53,748 nucleotides of DNA from Herpetosiphonaceae bacterium (GTDB lineage Bacteria; Chloroflexota; Chloroflexia; Chloroflexales; Kallotenuaceae): contig DASUTC010000287.1 in the NCBI GenBank assembly GCA_036374795.1, forward strand, positions 1 to 53,748. Reading direction: 5' to 3'. The notes below the pieces were generated by a model that saw nothing but the letters and a program-made list of their open reading frames with translations, ran no database searches and was not told the origin of the DNA. Each line of letters opens with the position of its first letter. Position 1 is the stretch's first letter. Made by a program: the position numbers and the translations under genes. Below, one piece after another: positions 17,119 to 26,313 of the stretch.

Positions 17119-17147
17119 AGTATGGCGCGATTTAGAGCGTGCGTCAA
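17119..17147 (-). promoter_or_regulatory. Promoter of M16-kptA operon
   Basis: On the minus strand TTGACG (17147-17142) and CATACT (17124-17119) are exactly 17 bases apart. The start codon GTG is at 17085. Confidence 0.6.
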
Positions 17148-17171
17148 CGGGGGCAAAGAGGGCCTTGCGGA

Positions 17172-18818
17172 TCATTCCTGCCGCGTCACGCCGCGATCGG
17201 CAAGCTGCCGCGCCAGTTGCGCGAAGGTAATCCCATGCTGCTCGGCGATCGTCGCGGCATGCGAGCGCGCGGCTGGCGTGCCTGGCCGGATCACATAGGT
17301 GCGCGCGGCATCCTCGGCCACGCCCGCGATCCAGCTCATGATCGTCGCGCCGCCGTCCGCGCCGTTGAGCAACTCAAGCTCATATGCCAGCGCGTGCAGA
17401 TGCGTGACATAGACCGTCCGCGCTCTCAGCAGCCGCAGCGCGCGCAGCACATCGCCCGCCAAAACCTGCGCCTCGCGCTCGCCCGTGCTGGTCAGCGGCT
17501 CGTTGAAGAGCAGCAGGCTGTTGGGCGTTGCCTGGGCAAACATCTCGCGCAGCCGCCGCGCCTCGTCGTCCAGGCGGCCAGCGCCCAGCTCCACGCCCTC
17601 GACCGGCGGAAAATGCGTCAGGATCGCGTCGGCGGGAACCATCCGCGCCTGAGCTGCCGCGACATAGGCCCCGGCCTGGAACAAGACCTGATTCAGGCCC
17701 ACTGCGCGCAGATAGGTCGTCTTACCGCCGCGATTGGGGCCGGTCAAAAACACAATCCGCCCCGGCTCGAAATCGATCGGATTGAGCACGAGCGGCAGGG
17801 CACCGGCCTGGTGGCCGTTGCCCGACGGCGCGGCAAGCTGGATCGCCAGGCTCGGATTGTACGCCTCGGCCAGCCTATGCTCGCGCGCGTCGATCACCGG
17901 CAGGCAGACGGGCAAGCCCTGCGCGGCGCGGCGTGCAGCGAAGCGCACCGCGCTCAAGAAAAAGGCCAGCTCCTGCTCCAGCGCGGCCAGCGGACGCACC
18001 TGAACGCGACCATAGCGCTCAAGCGCCGCCGCGACCGGCTGCACCACCTCCGACAAGATCTGCTGCAAATCGCGCGACAGCGGATCGACCTCCGGCGGGC
18101 GCTCGGCGATCTGGCGCAGGATCGTCGCGCCGGGAAGCGTGGCGGGCGTCGAGCGGCCCAGCAGCCGTTGCACCAGCGAGCGCGGCCCGACAAACGGCTC
18201 GCGGTTGATCGAAACCAGTGTCGCCGCGACCGGACGCAGATCGCGATCGAGGTTAACGCCAATCGTGACGCTGGCAGCCTGATCGAGCTGCGCGCGCAGC
18301 TCCGGCAGCTCGGCGGCGAGCGCCTGAAACTCCTCGCTCGTCCGCGTAGCCCGCACATAGTCGAGCAGGCCGCGCCAGCCCGCCGCATGAAGCCCATCCT
18401 CATCGCTGAGCGCCGCGTGTAGCTCGTCGATACAGGCGACGTAGTGCTCAAGATCGCTGAGACGCGGCGGCACTGTCAGCAGTGGCGACTCGTGGCCCCA
18501 GCCCGCGCTGCGCGGCTGCGCCAGCTCCGCCAGATGTGGCAGCAGCGCCGCCAGCGCCGCACAGAGCCGCTGCCTGCCCGCCAGCTCCACGACGATCGCC
18601 TGGCGGTAGGCGATCACCGCCGGATCGGCGACCAGCGCCAGCAGCAGGCTGCGGACATGCTGCCCGTGACGACCATCCCAGTCCAGCTCGCGGACCAGCA
18701 CGTCCAGGCCCAGATCGAGCGCCTGCTGCGCGGTCAGCCCCGCGCTGCCGCTATCGCGCCCATGACCTGGCGGCCACAGCAGGCTCGGCACCGGCACACG
18801 ATCGTCAGGCTGGTTCAT
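17172..18818 (-). CDS. MutS-family ATPase (no mismatch-recognition domain)
   Basis: A 548-residue protein with the MutS C-terminal ATPase: Walker A LTGPNRGGKTTYLRAV, then LLLFNEPLTSTGEREAQVLA in place of the usual Walker B DE (here NE), and YVTHLHALA. The first 300 residues resemble the MutS core (lever/clamp) but there is no N-terminal mismatch-binding domain and no Smr nuclease domain, so it is neither MutS1 nor MutS2. Such proteins are annotated only as MutS-related. ATG 18818 is chosen over 18857, whose extra residues come from the flanking heptad repeat. Confidence 0.82.
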   Translation of the reverse strand: MNQPDDRVPVPSLLWPPGHGRDSGSAGLTAQQALDLGLDVLVRELDWDGRHGQHVRSLLLALVADPAVIAYRQAIVVELAGRQRLCAALAALLPHLAELAQPRSAGWGHESPLLTVPPRLSDLEHYVACIDELHAALSDEDGLHAAGWRGLLDYVRATRTSEEFQALAAELPELRAQLDQAASVTIGVNLDRDLRPVAATLVSINREPFVGPRSLVQRLLGRSTPATLPGATILRQIAERPPEVDPLSRDLQQILSEVVQPVAAALERYGRVQVRPLAALEQELAFFLSAVRFAARRAAQGLPVCLPVIDAREHRLAEAYNPSLAIQLAAPSGNGHQAGALPLVLNPIDFEPGRIVFLTGPNRGGKTTYLRAVGLNQVLFQAGAYVAAAQARMVPADAILTHFPPVEGVELGAGRLDDEARRLREMFAQATPNSLLLFNEPLTSTGEREAQVLAGDVLRALRLLRARTVYVTHLHALAYELELLNGADGGATIMSWIAGVAEDAARTYVIRPGTPAARSHAATIAEQHGITFAQLARQLADRGVTRQE

Positions 18819-18837
18819 CGTATCACCGCTATCGTAG

Positions 18838-18894
18838 AGCAAAGAACAAGCAAACAAAGAACAAAGGGCTTCATCGGCTGTTCTTTGTTCTTTT
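18838..18894 (-). repeat. Heptad repeat locus 3, with hairpin
   Basis: Between the oxidoreductase stop and the MutS-like start. AAAGAACAAAG (18856-18866) and CTTTGTTCTTT (18883-18893) form a perfect 11-bp inverted repeat; on the minus strand a T-rich stretch follows, so it can act as terminator for the lut/oxidoreductase transcript. Bases 18851-18868 are identical to 33997-34014. Confidence 0.7.
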
Positions 18895-19857
18895 CTATGC
18901 CGCCTTCCGCAGCGCCTCGATCACCCGCATATTGGCGACCGCATCCTGAGGCGGGTAGCGCAGCGGGCGATCTTCAAGCGCCGCGCGGGCAAACTCATCG
19001 ACCATAAGCTGATATTGATCGACGGTATCGGTGAAGATGCGCGAAACCTCGCCATTCTGGTGCACCTGGATCTCGCCCTCTTCGTTCGCTTCGGGCCGGA
19101 AGCCCTGCCGCACAAAGATCCGTCCGCTGCTGCCGATCAGCTCGTAGCGCGTATCGCCCGCCGCCTTGAGGCTGACATCGATCTCCGCGACCACGCCGTT
19201 GGGAAAGCGCATCACGCCGATGAACGACTCGTCCACGCCAGACGGGCCGTAGACCGCCACCGCCGCCACCGCCTCCGGCTCCGTGCCCACCGCGAGCCGC
19301 GCCAGATTCACGCCGTAGCAGCCGACATCCATCAGCGCGCCGCCGCCCAACTCCTTGCTCAGCCGAATATTGCTGTCGGCGACGATGCCAAACGAAAAGG
19401 TGCCCCGGACGATGCGCAGCTCGCCGATCATACCGCCGTGCAGCAGATCCAGAATATCCTTTACGATTGGATGGTGCCGGTACATAAACGCCTCGGCCAG
19501 CTTCACACCCGCGCGCTCAGCCGCCGCGACCATCTCCTCAGCCTGCTGCACGGTCAGCGCCAGCGGCTTCTCGCACAAAATATGCTTGCCCGCCTGCGCC
19601 GCCGCGATTGTCCAGCGATAATGCTCGCTGTTCGGCAGCGGAATATACACGGCGTCGATCTCGGAGCTGTTGAGCAGCGCGGTATAGTCGTCGAAGACCT
19701 GCGCGATCTTGGCATCCTGGGCAAGCTGCTCGGCCCGCGCCCGGTCGCGGCTGGCAATCGCGACGACCGTGCCGTAGGTCGACGCCTGAATCGCTGGGAT
19801 CACCTTCTTCCGTGCAATATTGGCAGCTCCGAGAACTCCCCATCGTAGCTTCGTCAT
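18895..19857 (-). CDS. Gfo/Idh/MocA family oxidoreductase
   Basis: A 320-residue NAD(P)-dependent sugar or polyol dehydrogenase. The N-terminal Rossmann fold opens with LRWGVLGAANIARKKVIPAI, followed by the EKP motif (HILCEKPLAL) near residue 95 that contacts the nicotinamide and active site, then the mixed C-terminal sheet domain. AAGGAG precedes ATG 19857. It starts 42 bases after lutC, so it is probably the last gene of the lut transcript. The substrate cannot be told from sequence. Confidence 0.88.
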   Translation of the reverse strand: MTKLRWGVLGAANIARKKVIPAIQASTYGTVVAIASRDRARAEQLAQDAKIAQVFDDYTALLNSSEIDAVYIPLPNSEHYRWTIAAAQAGKHILCEKPLALTVQQAEEMVAAAERAGVKLAEAFMYRHHPIVKDILDLLHGGMIGELRIVRGTFSFGIVADSNIRLSKELGGGALMDVGCYGVNLARLAVGTEPEAVAAVAVYGPSGVDESFIGVMRFPNGVVAEIDVSLKAAGDTRYELIGSSGRIFVRQGFRPEANEEGEIQVHQNGEVSRIFTDTVDQYQLMVDEFARAALEDRPLRYPPQDAVANMRVIEALRKAA

Positions 19858-19899
19858 AGAACGCGACTCCTTAGCTGATGGTGCCCTGTTGATTCTGGC

Positions 19900-20604
19900 T
19901 CAGCGAATGACGATCACATGAACTTCTTTTGGGCCGTGTACACCCAGCGTTAGGCTCAGCTCGATGTCGGCGGTGCGCGAGGGGCCGCTGATGATCGCGA
20001 GATTAGAACGATTGCGAAACATACCATCGCCAAGCTGCTCCCGCAGCAGCGCAAACGCATCGGGCAGCGTCCGCATGATCCGTTCCGCTGGTAGCAGCGC
20101 GATATGCATCGGCGGCAGCAGCGACGCCAGCCGTCCGCGACCGTCGTCGCTCAGCAGCAGCAGGCTGCCGCTCTCGGCGATGGCCGCATCCGCGCCGGTA
20201 ATCCCGATCGGGATCGTCTCAAGCCCACCCAGCCGCGACTCGCGATCGTCATCGCCGAGCACCTGCGGCGCGACCCGCGCGATACCCAGGCCATCCAGCA
20301 GCGCATCGACGCCAGGTATCGGCAGATCCTCAAGATTCCACGCCAGCACCTGGCGCGCTCCGATAGATTCCAGCAGCGAGCCGAGCTGCTCCAGCGCATC
20401 CCCCGGACCGTCGCAGACATACACATGACCATGGAGCGCTGTCAGCTCCGCCTGGAACTGGTCGAGCACATCGAGGTCCGTCGCCACGAACGGACCATGC
20501 GGATGCGGCGCGGGATACTCGTCGGCCTGCGCCTGCAACATCGGCTGGTTGACCTGCAAGCCGGATCGAATGTGTGCAAGGATGCGAGATCGCGAATCGT
20601 TCAT
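19900..20604 (-). CDS. lutC: Lactate utilization protein C (LUD domain)
   Basis: A 234-residue LUD-domain protein, third component of the LutABC L-lactate oxidation system. Family features are GITGADAAIAESGSLLLLSD in the second half and the C-terminal DIELSLTLGVHGPKEVHVIV. ATG 20604 lies 7 bases after the lutB stop with AGAGGT before it; the open frame extends upstream to 20685 only inside lutB. Order lutA-lutB-lutC matches the Bacillus operon. Confidence 0.9.
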   Translation of the reverse strand: MNDSRSRILAHIRSGLQVNQPMLQAQADEYPAPHPHGPFVATDLDVLDQFQAELTALHGHVYVCDGPGDALEQLGSLLESIGARQVLAWNLEDLPIPGVDALLDGLGIARVAPQVLGDDDRESRLGGLETIPIGITGADAAIAESGSLLLLSDDGRGRLASLLPPMHIALLPAERIMRTLPDAFALLREQLGDGMFRNRSNLAIISGPSRTADIELSLTLGVHGPKEVHVIVIR

Positions 20605-20611
20605 AATACCT

Positions 20612-22024
20612 CTAGGCTTGCTTCTTGCGCCTGGTCCAGCGCTCGTGGAAGCTCTCGGCGGCGAATGGCGGAAAATCCCGCCCATGAGTCCAGGCGTCCA
20701 GCGGCGGCGGCAGGCGGCGGATACGTCCGCGCCGCGCCAGCATCCTAAGCCCCACCCGCGATAGTTTGCCGCCCGCCCTGTACAGACCGCGCGAGGTCAT
20801 CCCGATGCGCCATGCCTGCATGCCCAGCCGCTCCGCCAGCGGTGCGCCCACCTGCTGCACCACGTCGCGGCGCAGCTTGAGCAGGTAATCGGGCAGCGGA
20901 ATCCGCACCGGACATGCCTCCTGACACGCGCCGCACAGGCTGCTGGCGTAGGGCAGCCACTTGTTATCGGCGTCGAGGCCATCGAGCAGCGGTGTGAGCA
21001 CCGCGCCGATCGGGCCGGGATAGACCGAGCCATATGCATGGCCGCCGATCTCGCCATAGACCGGGCAGACATTCAGACACGCGCCGCAGCGGATGCAGTA
21101 CAGCGCCTCGACGTACTCCGAGCCCAGGATACGCGACCGCCCGTTGTCGAGCAGCACGAGGTGAAACTCCTCCGGCCCGTCGAACTCGCCCGCCCGTCCG
21201 GGGCCGGTGACGAAATTGGTATAGACGCTCATCTTCTGGCCGCTGGCCGAGCGCGCCAGCACTTGCATCAGCGGCATCAGATCGTCCATCGTCGCCACGG
21301 TGCGCTCGATGCCCATCAGCCCGACATGAATGCGCGGCGCGGTCGAGGTCAGCCGTCCATTGCCCTCGTTCTCGACCAGCACGATCGTGCCGGTTTCGGC
21401 CACGCCAAAGTTGACGCCGGTAATGCCCATGTCGGCGCGCAGATATTCCAGCCGCAGCGCCTCACGCGCCGCAGCCGTCAGCGCGGTCACTTCGTCGGTC
21501 GGAGCCATGCCCAGCTTCTCGTGGAACAGCCGCGCGACCTGCTCTTTGGTCCAGTGGATCGCGGGCGCGAGGATATGCGACGGCGTCTCGCCCGCAAGCT
21601 GGATGATATACTCGCCCAGGTCAGTCTCGACCACGCGCAGGCCCGCCGCTTCGAGCGCATGGTTGAGGTGGATCTCCTCGGAGGCCATGCTTTTGCCCTT
21701 GACGATGCTGCGCACGCCCCTGGTCCGCGCCAGATCGAGGATGATCTGCCGCGCCTCCTCGCCATCGTAGGCCCAGTGAACATGCCCGCCCGCCGCCTCG
21801 ACGTTGGCCGCGAGCTGCTCCAGGTAGCGATCCAGATGCGCCAGCGCCCGTGCGCGCGCCGCCCGCGCCCGATCGCGCACCTCGTCGCTGTTGAGCAGCT
21901 TATCGATCGCGGCGGCGCGCTGGGCGATAAAGCGCACCGTCGCCCGATCGAGCGCCGTTTTCAACTGAGCATCGTGCAGTGCCGCGTCGGCACGTTCGTA
22001 GAATGTGAGAGGTTGAGCTGCCAT
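20612..22024 (-). CDS. lutB: Lactate utilization iron-sulfur protein B
   Basis: A 470-residue iron-sulfur protein with an N-terminal LUD domain (TGVNFGVAETGTIVLVENEG) and two 4Fe-4S ferredoxin motifs, CIRCGACLNVCPVYGEIGG at about 309-327 and CGACQEACPVRIP about 50 residues later. It passes electrons during oxidation of L-lactate to pyruvate. AAGAAGGA lies before ATG 22024. It starts 11 bases after the lutA stop. Confidence 0.93.
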   Translation of the reverse strand: MAAQPLTFYERADAALHDAQLKTALDRATVRFIAQRAAAIDKLLNSDEVRDRARAARARALAHLDRYLEQLAANVEAAGGHVHWAYDGEEARQIILDLARTRGVRSIVKGKSMASEEIHLNHALEAAGLRVVETDLGEYIIQLAGETPSHILAPAIHWTKEQVARLFHEKLGMAPTDEVTALTAAAREALRLEYLRADMGITGVNFGVAETGTIVLVENEGNGRLTSTAPRIHVGLMGIERTVATMDDLMPLMQVLARSASGQKMSVYTNFVTGPGRAGEFDGPEEFHLVLLDNGRSRILGSEYVEALYCIRCGACLNVCPVYGEIGGHAYGSVYPGPIGAVLTPLLDGLDADNKWLPYASSLCGACQEACPVRIPLPDYLLKLRRDVVQQVGAPLAERLGMQAWRIGMTSRGLYRAGGKLSRVGLRMLARRGRIRRLPPPLDAWTHGRDFPPFAAESFHERWTRRKKQA

Positions 22025-22035
22025 TACATTCCTTC

Positions 22036-22821
22036 TTAATCACGGGAAGCGGCAGATGTATCGCCGGGCGTTTGCAGCGCGCCCAGGGGACCGCCCGCCA
22101 ATACCTGCGCGATATGCAGTGTCCGGCAGACCACGCCCTCGCGGCTGAGCCGACCGTTGATCTGCGTCATACAGCTTGCGTCGCAGGTGACGGCGTAGCT
22201 CGCGCCGGTCTGCTTGATCGCCGCCACCTTGTCGCCGACCATCGCCTCTGAGATGTGCCCAAGCTTGACCGCGAACAGGCCGCCGAAGCCGCAGCAGCGC
22301 TCCGCATCGACCATCTCGACCACCTGCGCATCCGCGACATGCGCCAGCAGCTCGCGCGGCTGCGCTTTGAGCTTCAGCTCGCGCAGGCCGTGGCAGGCAT
22401 CATGGATCGTCAGCGTCGCCGGGAAGTGCGCGCCTACGTCGGTGACACCCAGCACATCGACCAGATACTCGGTAAACTCGTAGGTCCGGCTCGCCAGCTC
22501 CAGCGCCGCCGCGTGCAGCTCAGGATGGTCGCCGAACAGCTCAGGATAATAGTGCCGGATCATCGTCGCGCACGAGCCCGACGGCGTGACCACATCGCCG
22601 CAGCCGCGCAGCACCTCGATGTTGCGCCCGGCAACCGCGCGCGATTCGTCGCGAAAGCCGGAGTTAAAGGCCGGTTGGCCGCAGCAGGTTTGATCGAGCG
22701 GAAACCCCACCTCGACGCCAAGCCGCTCCAGCACTGTCACCACGGCCTCGCCGATTTCGGGGTAGATCTGATCGATGATGCAGGTGATGAAGAGCGTCGC
22801 TCGGCGAGTTGTATCTGCCAT
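22036..22821 (-). CDS. lutA: Lactate utilization protein A (CCG-domain oxidoreductase)
   Basis: A 261-residue protein with two cysteine-rich CCG domains: DQTCCGQPAFNSGF in the first half and DAERCCGFGGLFAVK in the second. These domains bind iron-sulfur centres in LutA, GlcF and heterodisulfide reductases. First gene of lutABC; promoter at 22867-22875 and possible operator at 22841-22855. The C-terminal tail after residue 245 is short and Ala/Ser-rich. Confidence 0.93.
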   Translation of the reverse strand: MADTTRRATLFITCIIDQIYPEIGEAVVTVLERLGVEVGFPLDQTCCGQPAFNSGFRDESRAVAGRNIEVLRGCGDVVTPSGSCATMIRHYYPELFGDHPELHAAALELASRTYEFTEYLVDVLGVTDVGAHFPATLTIHDACHGLRELKLKAQPRELLAHVADAQVVEMVDAERCCGFGGLFAVKLGHISEAMVGDKVAAIKQTGASYAVTCDASCMTQINGRLSREGVVCRTLHIAQVLAGGPLGALQTPGDTSAASRD

Positions 22822-22840
22822 AGGAAAAGGCTCCTTGATG

Positions 22841-22855
22841 TCGCATCACGTGCGA
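22841..22855. promoter_or_regulatory. Possible operator before lutA
   Basis: TCGCA (22841-22845) and TGCGA (22851-22855) form an inverted repeat with a 5-base spacer between the -10 element and the lutA start codon. The position would suit a repressor, but the arms are short. Confidence 0.35.
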
Positions 22856-22866
22856 GGATACGGCTC

Positions 22867-22875
22867 ATTGTAGCA
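22867..22875 (-). promoter_or_regulatory. Extended -10 promoter of lutABC
   Basis: On the minus strand TGC-TACAAT forms an extended -10 element about 45 bases before the lutA start codon. No good -35 box is present. Confidence 0.5.
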
Positions 22876-22958
22876 TGGAGCAGCGGGCCGCACCAACCAT
22901 GTCCAGGCTTGGAGTTGCGGCCCTCATCCCGGCCTCGCGGCACGTTGTTCTCGCCTCC

Positions 22959-23828
22959 CTACCCCCGCACCACGGTATTGCGCAGCACCCCGATCCGATC
23001 GACCTCGGCCTCGATCACGTCGCCCACCTGCAAGAACTCCGGCGGTCGGCGGCCCATGCCCACGCCGCTGGGCGTGCCCGTGGCGATGATGTCGCCCGGC
23101 TCCAGCGTCTGGCCCCGCGACAGGATCTCGATGATCGTCGGAATATCGAAGATCAGATCGGAGACGAAGGCCTGCTGCTTGATCTCGCCGTTGACCCGCA
23201 GCCGCAGCCCAAGCTGCGACGGATCGGCCACCTCGTCGGCGGTCAGGATGCACGGCCCCATCGGGCAGTAGCCGTCGAGGCTCTTGGCCTTGTAAAACTG
23301 CTGGTGGCGCGTCTGAAGATCGCGCGCCGAGATGTCGTTGACGATGGTATAGCCCCACACGTGGCGCATCGCGTCTTGCCGCCTGATGTTCTTGCCGCCC
23401 ACGCCGATGATCAGGGCCAGCTCAACCTCCCAGTCGAGCTGCTCGGTGATCGACGGATCGAGCGGCACGCCGCCGTCGGGATGGTTGACCGACGTGGTCG
23501 CCTTGGTGAAGAAGACCGGATGCTCCGGCAGCGTTTCGGGGAGGCCCTTGAAGCGCGCCGACTCACGGGCGTGCTCGGCGTAGTTCATGCCCAGGCAGAC
23601 GATGTTTTTGCGCGGATTCGGCAGCGGCGCGTAGAGCCGCGTTCGATCGAGCGGCACGAGATTGTGCGGCATCGCTTCGGCCACGATCTGCGCCGCTCGT
23701 CGCAGCCCCGACGGTCCCATTTCGATCAACGTCTGCATATCGGGCGCAACGCTATCCAGCATTATCACATCGTTGTCGCGTAAGGCTCCGATCATCATTC
23801 CCCGGTGAAAGAATGTTACGAGGCGCAT
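22959..23828 (-). CDS. Fumarylacetoacetate hydrolase family protein
   Basis: A 289-residue enzyme of the FAH superfamily (hydrolases, decarboxylases and isomerases acting on acylpyruvates and related 2-oxoacids). The metal-binding acids appear in LDWEVELALIIGVGGKNI, and the C-terminus has the typical LEPGDIIATGTPSGVGMG and GDVIEAEVDRIGVLRN. ATG 23828 follows AAAGGAG by 8 bases; a GTG at 23837 directly abuts that site and is rejected. Monocistronic; substrate unknown. Confidence 0.9.
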   Translation of the reverse strand: MRLVTFFHRGMMIGALRDNDVIMLDSVAPDMQTLIEMGPSGLRRAAQIVAEAMPHNLVPLDRTRLYAPLPNPRKNIVCLGMNYAEHARESARFKGLPETLPEHPVFFTKATTSVNHPDGGVPLDPSITEQLDWEVELALIIGVGGKNIRRQDAMRHVWGYTIVNDISARDLQTRHQQFYKAKSLDGYCPMGPCILTADEVADPSQLGLRLRVNGEIKQQAFVSDLIFDIPTIIEILSRGQTLEPGDIIATGTPSGVGMGRRPPEFLQVGDVIEAEVDRIGVLRNTVVRG

Positions 23829-24096
23829 GCCAGCCACTCCTTTATCGACGATTCATGCGGACGCTTCTCGAAACGCCCGATCGCGCGCCTGTCGCGTGCT
23901 GCTGCATCTTAAACCATGTTGCAAAAAAAACAAACCGCACTCTCGGATGCGCGTAACCTGCACGGCGTAACGTCCTATGCACCTGATATGTGTATGAGCG
24001 GCAATACAGCCGCCCGTCAGCTTTTTTTGGCGTGCGCGGCACTACAATAGCAGCACATGCCGCATCAGCATCGCACCTGTCATAGAAAGGATCGTT

Positions 24097-25899
24097 ATGT
24101 CTTCGTATATGCTATCTCGGCCGCGCCGCGCAGCCGCTATGCTGGCGATCATCGTCGCGCTCTGCGCTGCCGCGCTCCCGGCCCATGCCGCACCCTGGGC
24201 GGGCAACCGCACTGCGTTTGCCTCGCCGCGCTTCGAGCAGGTCTGGCGTAACGCCGATCGCGCCGTGCAGCAGGGCCAGACCAATCGATCGTGGACCTGG
24301 GGGCCGCAGCCCTGGTTCGACTACAAAGAGGTGTACAGGCAATCGCCGAATGGCCTGCGCCTGGTCCAGTACTTCGACAAGGCGCGTATGGAGATCAACG
24401 ATCCCGGCAACATCGCCGGGCCGCTCGGCGGCGTCACCAACGGCCTGCTGACGGTAGAGCTGGTTTCAGGCCGGATCAAGCTGGGCGACGGCATCGGCCC
24501 GGATCAGAATCAGCAGGCAGCGCCCGCCGAGATCCCGGTCGCGGGCGAGGCCACTCCCGCAAGCAATCCCGGCCCGACCTACGCCAGCTTCCGCAGCATC
24601 GCCACGATCGACAACGGCTACCGCGACCCGAACAGGGTCGGGCAGCGCGTCGGCACGACCTTTCAGCGCGATGGTCGGATCGGCTTTCGCCAGGATCTCG
24701 CCCATCAGCCCGGCACAGAGATTGTGGCCTATGAGCCAGTGACCGGCCATAACATTCCAAAAGTCTTCGACGACTTCCGCAGCGCCGGTCCGGTGCCTGC
24801 CATCGCCGCCTTTGGCTATCCGATCACCGATGCCTACTGGACGACCGTGCAGCTCGGCCCGACCCAGACCGATGTGCTGGTGCAGCTCTTCGAGCGGCGC
24901 ACGCTGACCTACACGCCCTCGAACCCGGCGGCCTTCCGCGTCGAGATGGGCAACGTCGGCCAGCACTACTTCCAGTGGCGCTACCAGGGCATGGGCTACC
25001 CGTGGGCCGCGCCCGACCCGCAGTGGTCGATCGTGTTTGCCTCCAAGACCAACGGCCAGTCGTTCGACATGTACCTGATGGAAGCGCCCGGCAGCACCCC
25101 GCAGCGCATCATGACTCCGCAGGTCGTGCCCTCCTCGATGGCGCGCTCCTGGCTGCCGCACGCGCCCACGCAGCCGTTGATCTTCGGCGAGGCGACGATC
25201 GCCAGCGGCAATCGGCAGATCATCACGCTGGTACCCGGCGCGAAACAGCCACAGCGCTTCAGCAACAATACTGCCAACGAGTACGATGCCGCCGTCTCGC
25301 CCGATGGCAAGCAGGTCGCGTTCATCTCGGACCGCGACGGCAACCCTGATCTGTATCTGGCGCTCGACGCGAATACCGTCGCCAATCCGATCCGGTTGAC
25401 GGAGTCCACAGCGTGCAGCATCGGGCGTCCCTCGTGGCTGCCGGACGGCTCCGGGCTGATCTATGAGAGCAACTGCCTCGACAACAACTGGGAGATCTAT
25501 CGCGCCAATCTCAGCTACACGGTCGTAGGCGACGCGCAGATCAGAGTCAGCATGCTGGTTTCGCCCGTCACCGGCCTTGCCGAGCGCCTGACCACAACCA
25601 GGGCCGACGAGCGCTGGCCGCGTGTCTCGCCCGACGGCTCGCAGATCGCGCTCTTCTCGAACCGCGACGGCAACACCGAGATCTATTCCATGAGCATCAG
25701 CGGCGGGCAGCAGACGCGCCTGACCAACAACGCCAGCCGCGACGAAGCGCCGGTCTGGTCGCCTGACGGCTCGCTGATCCTGTTCAACAGCGACCGCGAC
25801 GGCGATCACGAGCTGTATGCGACGAATCTGAGCGGCAGCACGCTGGTGCAGGTGACGCATAACAGCGTCGACGATGGATATGCGGTGTGGGGGCCGTAG
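24097..25899 (+). CDS. Secreted PD40/TolB-like beta-propeller protein
   Basis: A 600-residue exported protein. A signal peptide ends at AHA-AP (about residue 31). Residues 35-310 form an uncharacterised domain with Trp- and Tyr-rich motifs (RSWTWGPQPWFDYKEVY, YFQWRYQGMGYPW). The C-terminal half has PD40 blades, each with VSPDGKQVAFISDRDGN or a variant: DLYLALDANT, EIYSMSISGGQQTRLTNN and ELYATNLSGSTLVQVTHN mark successive repeats. It probably binds a polymer or protein at the cell surface. SD is AAAGG before ATG 24097; TACAAT at 24043-24048 is a possible -10 box. A strong terminator follows. Confidence 0.82.
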   Translation: MSSYMLSRPRRAAAMLAIIVALCAAALPAHAAPWAGNRTAFASPRFEQVWRNADRAVQQGQTNRSWTWGPQPWFDYKEVYRQSPNGLRLVQYFDKARMEINDPGNIAGPLGGVTNGLLTVELVSGRIKLGDGIGPDQNQQAAPAEIPVAGEATPASNPGPTYASFRSIATIDNGYRDPNRVGQRVGTTFQRDGRIGFRQDLAHQPGTEIVAYEPVTGHNIPKVFDDFRSAGPVPAIAAFGYPITDAYWTTVQLGPTQTDVLVQLFERRTLTYTPSNPAAFRVEMGNVGQHYFQWRYQGMGYPWAAPDPQWSIVFASKTNGQSFDMYLMEAPGSTPQRIMTPQVVPSSMARSWLPHAPTQPLIFGEATIASGNRQIITLVPGAKQPQRFSNNTANEYDAAVSPDGKQVAFISDRDGNPDLYLALDANTVANPIRLTESTACSIGRPSWLPDGSGLIYESNCLDNNWEIYRANLSYTVVGDAQIRVSMLVSPVTGLAERLTTTRADERWPRVSPDGSQIALFSNRDGNTEIYSMSISGGQQTRLTNNASRDEAPVWSPDGSLILFNSDRDGDHELYATNLSGSTLVQVTHNSVDDGYAVWGP

Positions 25900-25923
25900 C
25901 AGATCCAACAAGCAACACACAGA

Positions 25924-25957
25924 CGCGGCCTCAGCAAGAGGCCGCGCGTTGTTTTTT
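25924..25957 (+). terminator. Rho-independent terminator
   Basis: CGCGGCCTC (25924-25932) pairs perfectly with GAGGCCGCG (25938-25946) around AGCAA, followed by a T-run ending at 25957. This is the clearest intrinsic terminator in the window. Confidence 0.9.
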
Positions 25958-26073
25958 ACCAAGTAATCATCGGAGAACGAGATCTGATTATGCGGACTAC
26001 GCGATCTACAAAAAATATGTGCTAAACTCTCGACTATACTACCCGCAACCCAAGCTTCAAAGGAACTGATGCA

Positions 26074-26313
26074 ATGCCGAAAAATCCCCTCGCCGAAGTC
26101 TTCGGCTATCCCGTCAGCAACATGTCGGCGGAGGCCATTAATCACCGTGAGGGGCGATTATGTCCATTCCACGTGATCGTCGCGCTCGATGAGCAAGACC
26201 AGATCATCGATTTTGGTGCGTTAGAGGTTCAAGCCGTTTATATTTCGGGCAATGTCAGTAAAGCGTTTAAAGAGTATATGAAAGATCCCGCTGCAAATTA
26301 TGCAATGAAGTGA
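26074..26313 (+). pseudogene. Internally deleted NotI-family restriction endonuclease remnant
   Basis: A 79-codon frame in two parts. Residues 1-32 (NPLAEVFGYPVSNMSAEA...RLCPF) match, from memory, the N-terminus of NotI-family type II endonucleases; residues 34-75 (VIVALDEQ, IDFGALEVQAVYISGNV, KAFKEYM) match a block from the middle of the same family, which includes part of the nuclease core. Roughly 100 or more residues that should lie between are missing, joined in frame, and the C-terminus stops early. AAAGGA precedes ATG 26074. It should not cut DNA. A Pro/Glu-rich frame without start codon follows to 26439. An adenine methyltransferase lies next door. Confidence 0.62.
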
